From: Alkalihalobacillus alcalophilus ATCC 27647 = CGMCC 1.3604
Lineage (GTDB): Bacteria > Bacillota > Bacilli > Bacillales > Bacillaceae_D
Assembly: GCF_000292245.2 (NCBI RefSeq)
Contig: NZ_ALPT02000007.1
Location: 1-64,000 of the forward strand
Length of the DNA: 64,000 nt
Direction: 5' to 3'
The notes under the pieces were generated by a model. It had not been told where the DNA came from. It saw nothing but the letters and a program-made list of their open reading frames with translations, and did not search any database. A program made the position numbers and the translations under genes. Positions 27,329 through 35,359 of this stretch are shown here, piece after piece (position 1 is the stretch's first letter; every line of letters begins with the position of its first letter).

Positions 27329-28291
27329 CTACCAAAGACTGGTTTCACTTGTTTTTTTAGCAACTCTATTGACGATAAGAAGAATCGTGAAATTGATCAT
27401 CGTATTAAATAGGCCGATTGCCGTGGAATAACTGATTTGGTTTGACATAATCCCGATCTTGTATACGTAGGTCTCAAGTACTTCAGAGACCGGTAAATTC
27501 ATAGCGTTTTGCATTAAGAATATCTTTTCAAACCCTACTCCTAGTAAACTTCCAGCATTTAAAATCAATAAAATGATAATCGTCGGGAGCAGATGCGGGA
27601 TATCAATATTTCTAATTTGCTGCATCCGGCTGGCCCCATCAATCTTGGCGGCCTCATAAAGCTGTGGATTGACACCAGCTAATGCCGCAATATAGATGAT
27701 GCTATTCCATCCCGCGTGCTGCCACACATCTGAAAGCACATAAATCGAGCGGAAATACTCCGGCTTCCCCATAAAGTTGATAGGCTCTAGTCCAAATAAG
27801 CTAAATAGATTGCCAAGAAGCCCAGATGATGGAGATAAGAAAATCATAATCATCCCTACGACAACAATGACCGAAATAAAATGTGGCATATACGCTACCG
27901 TCTGGATAAATTTCTTTCTACCCGCATGCCTAATTTGATTAAATACTAACGCGATTAGGATAGGAATCGGAAACCCTACAATTAAAGAATAAAAGCTAAT
28001 CAGAAACGTATTCCTCATTAAATCCCAAAATTGATGAGAATTGATAAACCTTTGGAAGTATTCTAACCCTACAAAGGCACCACCCGTAATTCCTCTAGAT
28101 GGATCAAATTCGCGAAAGGCTAATTGTAGCCCATACATTGGAACATAATTAAACAAGAGAATAATCAGAAAAGCAGGTAAGACCATTAGATAAAGTTGAT
28201 AATATAATTTAATATGGCTAACTAACCTAGGCATAAAGCTCTTTTTTTCTAAGGTCAAGCTCTTCTTATCGTTAATCGGTCGTTCTAACAA
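27329..28291 (-). CDS. Carbohydrate ABC transporter permease (LplB/YteP-like)
   Basis: The protein has the MalF-type architecture of LplB proteins: the segment FNYVPMYGLQLAFREFDPSRG after the first helix and the EAA loop QLYEAAKIDGASRMQQIRNI. An open frame starts at 28372, but its first 27 residues are not part of the family. A TTG at 28291 follows GAAGGGAG, so that start was chosen with moderate certainty. It is the first gene of the operon and lies downstream of a cre box. Confidence 0.88.
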   Translation of the reverse strand: MLERPINDKKSLTLEKKSFMPRLVSHIKLYYQLYLMVLPAFLIILLFNYVPMYGLQLAFREFDPSRGITGGAFVGLEYFQRFINSHQFWDLMRNTFLISFYSLIVGFPIPILIALVFNQIRHAGRKKFIQTVAYMPHFISVIVVVGMIMIFLSPSSGLLGNLFSLFGLEPINFMGKPEYFRSIYVLSDVWQHAGWNSIIYIAALAGVNPQLYEAAKIDGASRMQQIRNIDIPHLLPTIIILLILNAGSLLGVGFEKIFLMQNAMNLPVSEVLETYVYKIGIMSNQISYSTAIGLFNTMINFTILLIVNRVAKKTSETSLW

Positions 28292-28429
28292 AAAGTATCC
28301 ACTCCCTTCTATAAAAAAGATTGTTAATTCAAAAGCCTCATTAACCCCCTCTATCTTCAAAATGATGAGCACCTAGTTTGCAAACCAGGTCGTGGTGATG
28401 AGTAGAATATTATCTTTCAGGAGTTTTTA

Positions 28430-28443
28430 TGTAAACGCTCACA
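28430..28443. promoter_or_regulatory. cre box (CcpA operator) before the sugar importer operon
   Basis: TGTAAACGCTCACA matches the consensus TGWAANCGNTNWCA at every fixed position. It lies about 140 bases upstream of the first permease start, suggesting carbon catabolite repression. Further upstream ATTGAAT occurs three times (28464, 28479, 28497), a possible binding site for the AraC regulator. This is only suggestive. Confidence 0.75.
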
Positions 28444-28658
28444 TTTCTAAAAACCATTCATTTATTGAATTTTCAAATATTGAATAGTGTTCAAGAATTG
28501 AATATAGTTTGATAAGTCCGACAAATACCTGTCAATTGTCGAGTCTATTACCCTTGTTAAAATAAATACGCTCATTAAAAAGGTTGAATTTTCTGACTTT
28601 TATACCCCGATTATAAGTATCATGTACATAATTACATGGTATATTGTATAATATGACT

Positions 28659-28800
28659 ATAATCAAGTTAAACTAAAAAAGATCGAGTGCGGCTAACACT
28701 CGATCAATGTAACTACATTGCCGTATGAAGAACGGCTGACCTAAGTAAACTGAATTTGAAATAGTCACCTTACTTGGAGGTCAGGTGGCTATTTCTTTTT
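28659..28800 (+). ncRNA. Putative antisense antitoxin RNA of a type I toxin-antitoxin locus
   Basis: A TATAAT box at 28647-28652 could start a plus-strand RNA that ends at a terminator at 28760-28800 (AATAGTCACCT pairing with AGGTGGCTATT, then CTTTTT). That RNA would be complementary to the 3' part of the toxin mRNA, including its stop codon. The convergent 3'-overlapping layout matches txpA/ratA and bsrG/SR4 of Bacillus subtilis. The exact 5' end is inferred. Confidence 0.6.
28675..28705 (-). terminator. Terminator of the toxin mRNA
   Basis: The perfect nine-base arms GATCGAGTG and CACTCGATC surround a seven-base loop and are followed on the minus strand by TTTTTT. It lies about 85 bases beyond the toxin stop, inside the region covered by the antisense RNA. 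Confidence 0.8.
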
Positions 28801-28896
28801 GTTCAAATGGACGACAATCGTTATAATTAGTGTAAAAGCTGTTAATAAAACTAAGCTGAACTGAGCTAGTAAACTGAAAGCTTCGTATGTCGTCAA
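28789..28896 (-). CDS. Holin-like type I toxin peptide, 35 residues
   Basis: A TTG at 28896 preceded by AAAGGGGGTGAGG opens a 35-residue frame: short N-terminus TTYEAF, one hydrophobic helix with FTLIITIVV, and the basic tail HLNKKK. This is the pattern of the putative holin-like toxin family (Hol-Tox; TxpA/BsrG-like), which damages the membrane when unpaired. The very strong ribosome site, the convergent antisense transcript and the two facing terminators all support a type I toxin. It is easily missed because of its length and TTG start. Confidence 0.75.
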   Translation of the reverse strand: MTTYEAFSLLAQFSLVLLTAFTLIITIVVHLNKKK

Positions 28897-28961
28897 TTTG
28901 CCTCACCCCCTTTCAAAAGGGAGTTCAACCGCCACCTTACTATATAGTTACCTTTTATTAT

Positions 28962-28992
28962 AATTCGACAGGTGCCTGTCACCTGTCGAATT
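28962..28992 (-). terminator. Perfect 13-bp inverted repeat after the SulP gene
   Basis: The arms AATTCGACAGGTG and CACCTGTCGAATT flank the loop CCTGT. The hairpin ends four bases from the stop codon at 28997. It belongs to the dispersed GACAGGCACC family and may end or stabilise the SulP transcript; there is no clear T-run. Confidence 0.6.
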
Positions 28993-28996
28993 TGAA

Positions 28997-30694
28997 TTAA
29001 ATCATCCAATCCAAATACTCTTCCTGTTTCTCCATCCTAATCCCTTTATCTTTCAAAAGTTGTTCTAATGGCAAGTGGTTACGCTGTTCTTTATACTTCT
29101 GATCCCAATGTACCTTATTGACTGTATCACGGATTGAGCCTTTCATACTTGCAAACAAGGTGACAATTCCTTTACTTCGGTAAAAATTAATCATTTCCTC
29201 TAACGTATCCACCGAAACTGTATCGACATCGTTAACTCCTGACATATCGATGATTAACCACTTCACCTTTTTCCTTGTTTTGAGCACCTCTTTCACTTTT
29301 TCTTCTACAAAAGAGATATTCGCAAAATGAAGATTGGCATCAATTCTGAGAATAACAGCTTCATCTGACGTAATTGCTTCTCGGTAGCGTTTAATGTTTC
29401 GGAATGTCTTCTCCCTTTTGACATAGCCTAATTCGACAATCGCTGGTTTGGAACTACGATTTAATAACAATACTAACGTAAAAATCGCCCCAATCAAAAT
29501 GCCCCATTGGATGCCGACAAATAAGGTCACGAGAAAGGTTGTTACCCAAATCCAACCCTCAAACGGCTTCACTTGGAAAAGATGTTTCATCTCTTTGAAG
29601 TCAATTAATTTATAAACCGCGACTAATATAATCGAAGCTAACACAGCGTTTGGTAAATAATAAAAGAAAGACGTAAAAAACAATAACGTCACCATAACCA
29701 AAGCACCGGTTATTACAGAGGTCATTTGGGTGGCACCACCTGATTGATGATTAACAGCGGTTCTCGAAAAACTACCATTAACCGGAAACGATTGAAAGAA
29801 AGCCCCAATCATATTAGAAAGTCCTAATGCTTTCAACTCTTTATTTGGATTAAGCTTATATTTTTCTTTTTTCGCAATCGTTTTTCCAATCGATAATGAT
29901 TCCATAAACCCTAGCAATGCAATCGTCACCGCCATTGGAAAAAGAAGCTTGGCCGCCTCCAACGTAAATTCAGGCATAACAAGTTGTGGGAAGCCTTGAG
30001 GAATATCACCAATTATTTGCACACCACTTTTATCTAGCTGAAAAAAGAAAACGATTAAGATCGACAAAGCGATAATCATTAACGCTCCAGGAAGCTTCGG
30101 CGCTTTCTGTTTTAAGATAAGTAGAAAAAGGATACTAATGATTCCAATGAGCAACGTTACAAAATTAAGATCGAGTATCTTTTCAAAAATTTCGATAAGA
30201 ATAGAATGAACTTGCAAATGATTTCCAACTTGGATTCCTAACAGATGATTCATCTGGCTTAATCCAATGATGATCGCAGCGGCGGAGGTATAACCATTCA
30301 TTACCGAATGAGGAATAAACTTGACGATAAACCCGAGTTTACTAATACCGAGCAAAAGCTGAACAGCCCCGACCATAACAGCCAACATTAAAACGAGTGA
30401 AATGTACTGCCCAGAACCCGGTTCTGCCAAAGTCGAGACACCAGAAAAAACAAGCAACGATGTTATCGCTACTGGACCAATCGACAAATGTTTGGAAGAA
30501 GAAAATAAAGCATATATAAATAGCGGAATCGTCGCCGCATACAAACCCATAACCGGCGGAAGCCCTGCCAACATCGCATAAGCCAACCCTTGAGGAATAA
30601 GCATCACAAACAGAGTAAGTCCTGCAAGTAAATCTCTCCGAAACAACTTTTGATGATAGAAGGTGTTTAAACTTTCCATTTTATCTTTAAACAC
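28997..30694 (-). CDS. SulP family anion transporter with STAS domain
   Basis: The 565-residue protein has the SulP membrane core, starting with RRDLLAGLTLFVMLIPQGLAYAMLAGLPPVMGLYAA-type sequence and about 12 helices, and the conserved FQSFPVNGSFSRTAVN loop. The C-terminal STAS domain reads LIIDMSGVNDVDTVSVDTLEE. Members carry sulfate, bicarbonate or other anions; the substrate is not evident here. The frame opens at 30715 inside the Shine-Dalgarno region. The GTG at 30694, after GGAGGGGGAGGGG, is the better start. Confidence 0.9.
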   Translation of the reverse strand: MFKDKMESLNTFYHQKLFRRDLLAGLTLFVMLIPQGLAYAMLAGLPPVMGLYAATIPLFIYALFSSSKHLSIGPVAITSLLVFSGVSTLAEPGSGQYISLVLMLAVMVGAVQLLLGISKLGFIVKFIPHSVMNGYTSAAAIIIGLSQMNHLLGIQVGNHLQVHSILIEIFEKILDLNFVTLLIGIISILFLLILKQKAPKLPGALMIIALSILIVFFFQLDKSGVQIIGDIPQGFPQLVMPEFTLEAAKLLFPMAVTIALLGFMESLSIGKTIAKKEKYKLNPNKELKALGLSNMIGAFFQSFPVNGSFSRTAVNHQSGGATQMTSVITGALVMVTLLFFTSFFYYLPNAVLASIILVAVYKLIDFKEMKHLFQVKPFEGWIWVTTFLVTLFVGIQWGILIGAIFTLVLLLNRSSKPAIVELGYVKREKTFRNIKRYREAITSDEAVILRIDANLHFANISFVEEKVKEVLKTRKKVKWLIIDMSGVNDVDTVSVDTLEEMINFYRSKGIVTLFASMKGSIRDTVNKVHWDQKYKEQRNHLPLEQLLKDKGIRMEKQEEYLDWMI

Positions 30695-30731
30695 TAGACA
30701 CCCCTCCCCCTCCAATTTTATAGGAGAGAGT

Positions 30732-30807
30732 GGTGCCTGTCACCTGCCGTTTTATGTCGAAAAAGCATCCTCGCTGTGAGAATGCTTTTCGACAAGTGAC
30801 AGGCACC
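30732..30807. repeat. MITE-like element: GGTGCCTGTCAC inverted ends around a terminator hairpin (type copy)
   Basis: The 76-bp element starts GGTGCCTGTCAC and ends GTGACAGGCACC, a perfect 12-bp terminal inverted repeat. Inside, GTCGAAAAAGCATCCTC (30756 on) pairs with GAGAATGCTTTTCGAC to form a bidirectional terminator. It separates the SulP gene from the nuclease gene. Related, more or less decayed copies lie at 33959-34077, 36583-36689, 43846-44010 and 48855-48949. Solo ends occur at 478, 1701, 20513, 22304, 28962, 35342, 38877 and 46843. Confidence 0.85.
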
Positions 30808-30953
30808 TAGTTCTCTTGGTTTACCTTCCACAACACTTCTTGTGAACCGTTGCGGGCTTTTGGTTTGTTCCTAATTTAGACATCATTCTTCTCTCCCAAT
30901 CTATTTTATCTTTTTTCTTCTTTTATTAGCCTCCTAATGGATGGTGATGAAAG

Positions 30954-33677
30954 TCAGCACTCAACCATTAATCCATACCCTGTGCTCTTGGCAATCACCG
31001 TTCTAATTTCACTGAGTTCGACTTCGGGCGGAAGGGTGGTTACTTTTATCGCAATGGTCGCTTTTTCTATATGGATAGAAGGGTTTTTCTTCAATTCCCA
31101 ACTTGGCGGGAGTACTTCTAGCGTATGGCGAATAATTTCATTTTGCTTCGGATGTTTGGCGTACGTTACCGGCATACCAATACGAAAAGAAAGCTCTTCT
31201 AAATCAATTAGATGCTTTTTCGCAATTTCAGGTGAGATAAAATGGACCTCCATCAATGGTTCTTGGTTTTGTTGTTTGATACTCGTCTTAAATATGATGA
31301 TATCCCTGTCTGCTGCCCATTTCTTTGCCTCTGCGATCGCTTGATTATTTTCCATTCTTTTTGTATGAATAGTCGAGCGATAAATTTGTTCATCTTCGGC
31401 AGGTGCTTTCTTAGAACCTTCTTTAAATTGCAAAGAAAATCCCGTCTCCTCCTTAAACTGACTGCTAAGTCCTTTTACGTCATCAGGTTCCCCCCCTGTA
31501 ATCACTACTTTACGTTCATGAAGATGGATAGAGGGTGAACCTGTCGAATGACCAATGAGTCCGGCTAACTTAGCTTGCAGTAAATCTTGACGTACCGAAG
31601 CCGAGAAGTCGGTATCCCAGCCTGTGTTTTCTTTTACATAATGAATTATGTCTTGACGTTCTTGATCTCGGACAACATCTGGAAAGTCAAAATAAATTAT
31701 AATCTTCTCTCTTGGCGAACCTAAATCCTCTACTCCGCATCTGATAAATCTTGGGTTGCTAGCTAAATAAGTACGAACAACTTCCATCGCATGTGCTGGA
31801 TTAACTTGAAGTCCTTGAATCGGCAATGTCAAACTAATTAATGAATTTTTGACTTTTTCATCGACTGTATAAATTCCAAATCCAAAGTTGTTCGTGTGAC
31901 GATTCTCGTTAGATAAACTTTGAAGAGCAATCACTACGGCTAATTGTTCTTGAATCGTGCTAATTTGCAGAAATTGAAAAATCTCTTGAATCGTGAGGGA
32001 ACGATTCGGGAGCTTAGCCCAATTTATTTTTTCTAAAAAAGGACGATTAAAAGTAAAGGCTTGAGCGACTGCATCAGCCAATTCGTCGATTGCACGGTTC
32101 CAGCCACCAATCGTTTCAATTACCTGTCCCAAGTGTAACTTTAATGACTTCCCTTTAGGAGTTTGACATAATAAGATGTTAGATTTCATCTGGACTCCCG
32201 TGCAAAGAGCCAGTTTTAACTCTTGTCCATTATCCTTTTGATAAAGGAGCATACACCCTACTTTATCTTGTAGTTCTATGTTTGAACGGTTTTGCAGAAC
32301 TCGTTTACCTTTGATTCCATTACCTGATGCTCTCTTTTCAAACGGGTAGGTTTCCCCGTTTTCTACTAGGATCGGGTGATACATCGGATCGATTTGAGCC
32401 CCTAACTGGTTCCTTGCGTCATCATCACCATGAACAAGAAGTGTATGGGTCGGATTCAACTTCTCAATAAACCGCTTCATCTCATTAGCATCAGCATGTG
32501 CGGAGAGGCCATACTTCCCAATATGACATTTCACTTCATGGCTTGTCCCATTTAACTCAAGCTGGTTCTCTACCCCTTCTGCAACTTGTAGCAACTTCCG
32601 CCCCGGACTTTCCTCATCTTGATAGCCGGTAATAAATATCGCATTTTTCTCATTCGAAACAAGCCTTTCCGCATACCAAGAGCTAGCACCACCAATTAAC
32701 ATCCCAGAAGATGCAACAATGCATCCAGGTTTTCCTCGCAAAACTTCCTCGCGTTCTTTTGAGGAACCGACAGCCTTACATCGCCCATCCGTTAAAAAGG
32801 CATCACCATTATTTTTAATTCGGTAGGCGACTGGACCTTTCAAAAAATGAGGATATTTTTTGTATATACGACTAATTGGCGTCACAAGTCCATCAACATA
32901 AATTGGAAATTCTGGTATTAGCCCTTTATCCATGTAATCTTGAAGAACGAGTAGTACCTCTTGTGCTCGCCCAAGTGCAAATGCTGGAATTAGGGCAAAC
33001 CCTCCATTAGCTATAATGTTAGCCACATCATTTGCAAGACGACGTTCCTCTGTATTCCGATCGGTATGGGTACGATTTCCATAAGTTGACTCCATAATGA
33101 CAACATCGGGCTCAAGATCCTGTGGAACATGAGCACCCGGGATCGTTCTACCTGCTTGAAAACTTAAATCACCGGTAACAAATAGTTTCTGCCCTCCGCC
33201 TTCAATTAGAAACATGACCGCTCCTAAAATATGGCCCGCACGAAAACTCGTGATCTTAACATTTCCAATCTGCAGTACACCATTTGCGGGAAGTAAAAGT
33301 AGTGAATCAAGCAAATCGTTTACTTGTTCTTCTGTATACGGAACAAGTGTCTGGTGTAAGCTTGAGCGTTGTTCTAAAATTTTATAAGAGTCCTTCATCA
33401 TAACTCGCATCAAATCGGCAGTAGGTGGTGTCGTATATATCGGCGTATTTGGATAAAACGAGTGAACAATTGGAAGAGCCCCGATATGATCGGCATGGGC
33501 GTGAGTGACAAGTATCACCTCTGGAGCAGCTAAACCTTCTAACATCCCAAGCGCAGGTAATGGCTCGTCGCCATGCATGCGCATCCCCGCATCAATTAAT
33601 ATATTCGTATCAGCTACTTCGATATGCAAACAGGAAGCCCCAACCTCACTTCCTCCACCTAAAATACTAATCTTCAT
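30954..33677 (-). CDS. Metallo-beta-lactamase/beta-CASP nuclease with a long C-terminal extension
   Basis: The 907-residue protein begins with an MBL domain (metal site HAHADH at 59-64, later TGDLSFQ). A beta-CASP domain follows (VIMESTYGNR, PAFALGRAQEVL, VASSGMLIGG) and the closing motif GLSAHADANEM with LLVHGDDDA, placing it with RNase/CPSF-like nucleases. The last 450 residues are not a family I can name. They contain at least three similar beta-alpha units with a P...TG pattern (IIIYFDFPDVV...NTGWDTDF, VVITGGEPDDV...ETGFSLQF, IAIKVTTLPPEV...STGYGLMV), perhaps KH-like RNA binding. The gene overlaps the upstream small frame by 11 bases. The window suggests RNA processing but no pathway. Confidence 0.85.
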   Translation of the reverse strand: MKISILGGGSEVGASCLHIEVADTNILIDAGMRMHGDEPLPALGMLEGLAAPEVILVTHAHADHIGALPIVHSFYPNTPIYTTPPTADLMRVMMKDSYKILEQRSSLHQTLVPYTEEQVNDLLDSLLLLPANGVLQIGNVKITSFRAGHILGAVMFLIEGGGQKLFVTGDLSFQAGRTIPGAHVPQDLEPDVVIMESTYGNRTHTDRNTEERRLANDVANIIANGGFALIPAFALGRAQEVLLVLQDYMDKGLIPEFPIYVDGLVTPISRIYKKYPHFLKGPVAYRIKNNGDAFLTDGRCKAVGSSKEREEVLRGKPGCIVASSGMLIGGASSWYAERLVSNEKNAIFITGYQDEESPGRKLLQVAEGVENQLELNGTSHEVKCHIGKYGLSAHADANEMKRFIEKLNPTHTLLVHGDDDARNQLGAQIDPMYHPILVENGETYPFEKRASGNGIKGKRVLQNRSNIELQDKVGCMLLYQKDNGQELKLALCTGVQMKSNILLCQTPKGKSLKLHLGQVIETIGGWNRAIDELADAVAQAFTFNRPFLEKINWAKLPNRSLTIQEIFQFLQISTIQEQLAVVIALQSLSNENRHTNNFGFGIYTVDEKVKNSLISLTLPIQGLQVNPAHAMEVVRTYLASNPRFIRCGVEDLGSPREKIIIYFDFPDVVRDQERQDIIHYVKENTGWDTDFSASVRQDLLQAKLAGLIGHSTGSPSIHLHERKVVITGGEPDDVKGLSSQFKEETGFSLQFKEGSKKAPAEDEQIYRSTIHTKRMENNQAIAEAKKWAADRDIIIFKTSIKQQNQEPLMEVHFISPEIAKKHLIDLEELSFRIGMPVTYAKHPKQNEIIRHTLEVLPPSWELKKNPSIHIEKATIAIKVTTLPPEVELSEIRTVIAKSTGYGLMVEC

Positions 33678-33918
33678 TTCCCTCTACTCCCCCCGTTTTT
33701 TCTTTAGAAGCAAATACTTCTTTAGAATGCTCATTTTCATAAACAATCAAACTCTCCATTTCTGGATGATTCGTTTCGACAAAATCATCAGCTCTATATT
33801 CATAGCTATATCTTTTAATTAAATCAGCTATTAGATTATCCGCCAAAGCGGGAACACTTAACTGATAAACCCTTGTATGAATACTTGGGGAATATTCACC
33901 ACTTCCGTCTTCCCACAT
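33667..33918 (-). CDS. Hypothetical protein, possibly a 5'-truncated gene remnant
   Basis: The 83-residue frame ends 11 bases inside the nuclease gene. It is acidic and polar with no recognised motif. The same frame stays open without a start to about 33942 (reading DENGVIPGE before the first Met), and no good ribosome site precedes the Met. A copy of the MITE-like element begins at 33959, so the original 5' end may have been lost there. Translational coupling to the nuclease gene is likely if it is expressed. Confidence 0.45.
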   Translation of the reverse strand: MWEDGSGEYSPSIHTRVYQLSVPALADNLIADLIKRYSYEYRADDFVETNHPEMESLIVYENEHSKEVFASKEKTGGVEGNED

Positions 33919-33958
33919 TTCTCCGGGAATAACCCCGTTTTCATCTTAATCTGGTTTT

Positions 33959-34077
33959 GGTGCCTGTCACTCCCCGATTTATGTCGAAGAAGCACCCTCA
34001 CAGCGTAGATGCTTTTCGATTCATGATTCTATTAACTGCCGACATATTCTAACAAATTCCGAGTCGTGACACGCACC
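33959..34077. repeat. MITE-like element, 119-bp copy
   Basis: It starts GGTGCCTGTCAC and ends GTGACACGCACC (11 of 12 bases complementary). It holds the GTCGAAGAAGCACCCTC ... GATGCTTTTCG hairpin and an extra internal segment GACATATTCTAACAAATTCCGAG, which is also found in the copies at 36583 and 48855. Confidence 0.85.
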
Positions 34078-34081
34078 AGCT

Positions 34082-34345
34082 TCACGTTATCAAAGGTTTT
34101 AGTTTATTTAATACTTCCTGTACTACTTCATTAGGAGCTTCATCTACCACACGTACATTCCTTTTTCTTGACATAAGATCGAGACTTTTTACGTGGTGAA
34201 CGAGGACAACACCTTGGACTTTATGTTCATCATCACTTTCTGGTAATAATACTTCAAAGATATTCCCTTTTTTATTGGACGTAATCGGACAAACAATTGT
34301 AAATGGCGTTTTTTGGTAATAAGTAATGAAAAATGAGAGCTTTCG
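34082..34345 (-). pseudogene. MazF/PemK-type toxin, 5' end cut off by a TnpB element
   Basis: Reading without a start from the element edge at 34345 gives 87 residues with MazF features: QKTPFTIVCPITSNKKGNIF, then EVLLPES, then GVVLVHHVKSLDLMSRK, then a C-terminal helix EVVQEVLNKLKPLI. MazF toxins cleave RNA at short sequences. The missing part is the N-terminal strand and the RRPA(L/V)VLS segment. No antitoxin gene remains next to it. The frame has no ATG upstream of the middle of the protein. Confidence 0.75.
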
Positions 34346-35022
34346 TGAACTACTCCCACCACTTACGGGTTGCTTGAAGTGGGGGCTTCTTGGGTAATCA
34401 CCACTTTTGGTAGCTGACGAAATGGACCAAGCTAACCCTCTTGTTCCAAGAGTTTATCGTATCATTAGGCACTTTCTAATAAGCGCATGCCTTCTTTTTT
34501 GATATTGAGTGCTGAATTGTAGTCTCTATCAAGGTTTAGTCCACAAGTACATTGATACGTACGTTCTGATAATTTGATTTCTTTTACTGAGCCACATCTC
34601 GAACAAGTTTTTGTAGATGGGAACCATTTATCAATTTTCACAAGCTGTTTCCCTTGTTCTTTTAGTTTGTACTGTAAGAAAGAAGTGAACATTCCCCACC
34701 CATTATCAGTGACACTTTTACCAAACTTTAGAGCCTTTGACATCCCTTTCATATCTAAATCTTCCATCACAACCGCATCATAGTTAGTTACTATTTTTTT
34801 TGATTGATGGTGAAGAAAGTTTTTGCGTTGATTTGCGACTTTCTCTTGCATTTTAGCTACACGAATTCGTTGTTTATTCCAGTTCGAAGAGCCTTTCTTT
34901 TTACGAGAAAGTTTACGGGAGACTTCTTTCGGAAGTAAGTTAAATAAAGGAATAAAGCGAATGACGGATAAATGGGGTATTTGTTCTATTCGATAAAGGG
35001 ATTGGAATTCCTTTAAGTTTCA
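34346..35022 (-). mobile_element. Decayed TnpB element of a second family (copy D)
   Basis: The right end TGAACTACTCCCACCACTTA (34346 on) resembles that of copies A to C. The tnpB it carries is clearly divergent, and the left end is missing. The adjacent bases on the minus strand, CGAAAGCTCTCATTTTTCAT, belong to the interrupted mazF and would be the guide of its omega RNA. Confidence 0.75.
34465..35019 (-). pseudogene. tnpB: TnpB C-terminal half (second family), no start codon
   Basis: The frame is open from a stop at 35020-35022 to 34465. It includes PKEVSRKLSRKKKGSSNWNK, the RuvC glutamate in VVMEDLDMKGM, a zinc ribbon CSRCGSVKEI...CTCGLNLDRDYN with the last catalytic Asp, and a typical C-terminus. 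The N-terminal half with the first RuvC Asp is absent. A start at 34851 would give only 128 residues, so the gene is best regarded as dead. Confidence 0.8.
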
Positions 35023-35032
35023 GCAAAATTTA

Positions 35033-35071
35033 GGGCTAGCAAACCTCGGCTAGTGACAGGCAACCCGAATG
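35033..35071 (-). terminator. GGCTAGC inverted repeat containing a GTGACAGGCA motif
   Basis: On the minus strand GGCTAGCA and TGCTAGCC enclose a loop that holds a second CTAGCC, followed by CTAAATTTT. It starts directly after the stop of the coiled-coil gene and may terminate it. Confidence 0.5.
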
Positions 35072-35257
35072 CTAGCCTCTAAGTCTGTGCATTATATTAT
35101 TAATTTCTGTGTCATGCTTACCTGTTTTCGAACTTAGATACTCAATATCCGTTTTTAATTCAGTGACATCCATTTTTAGTTCTTTAACATCGTTTTTTAA
35201 ACCTTTCATCTCGTTTAGGATTTGTTTTAAGATTTCTTCAATCTTAATCAACTCCAC
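35072..35257 (-). CDS. Small coiled-coil protein, 61 residues
   Basis: The protein is almost entirely a heptad-type coiled coil (LKNDVKELKMDVTELKTDI) ending HDTEINNIMHRLRG. Similar short heptad proteins are common in Bacillaceae, often of phage origin. The start is a GTG at 35257; a TTG six bases later is an alternative. The ribosome site is weak. Function is unknown. Confidence 0.55.
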   Translation of the reverse strand: MELIKIEEILKQILNEMKGLKNDVKELKMDVTELKTDIEYLSSKTGKHDTEINNIMHRLRG

Positions 35258-35359
35258 GCATTTATTTATTATAGTAAATATAACATGGACAAATGCCTGG
35301 CACCGCCCGATTTTTCAACAAATTCTTCCAAACTGAGAGGAGTGACAGGTACCATCTAT

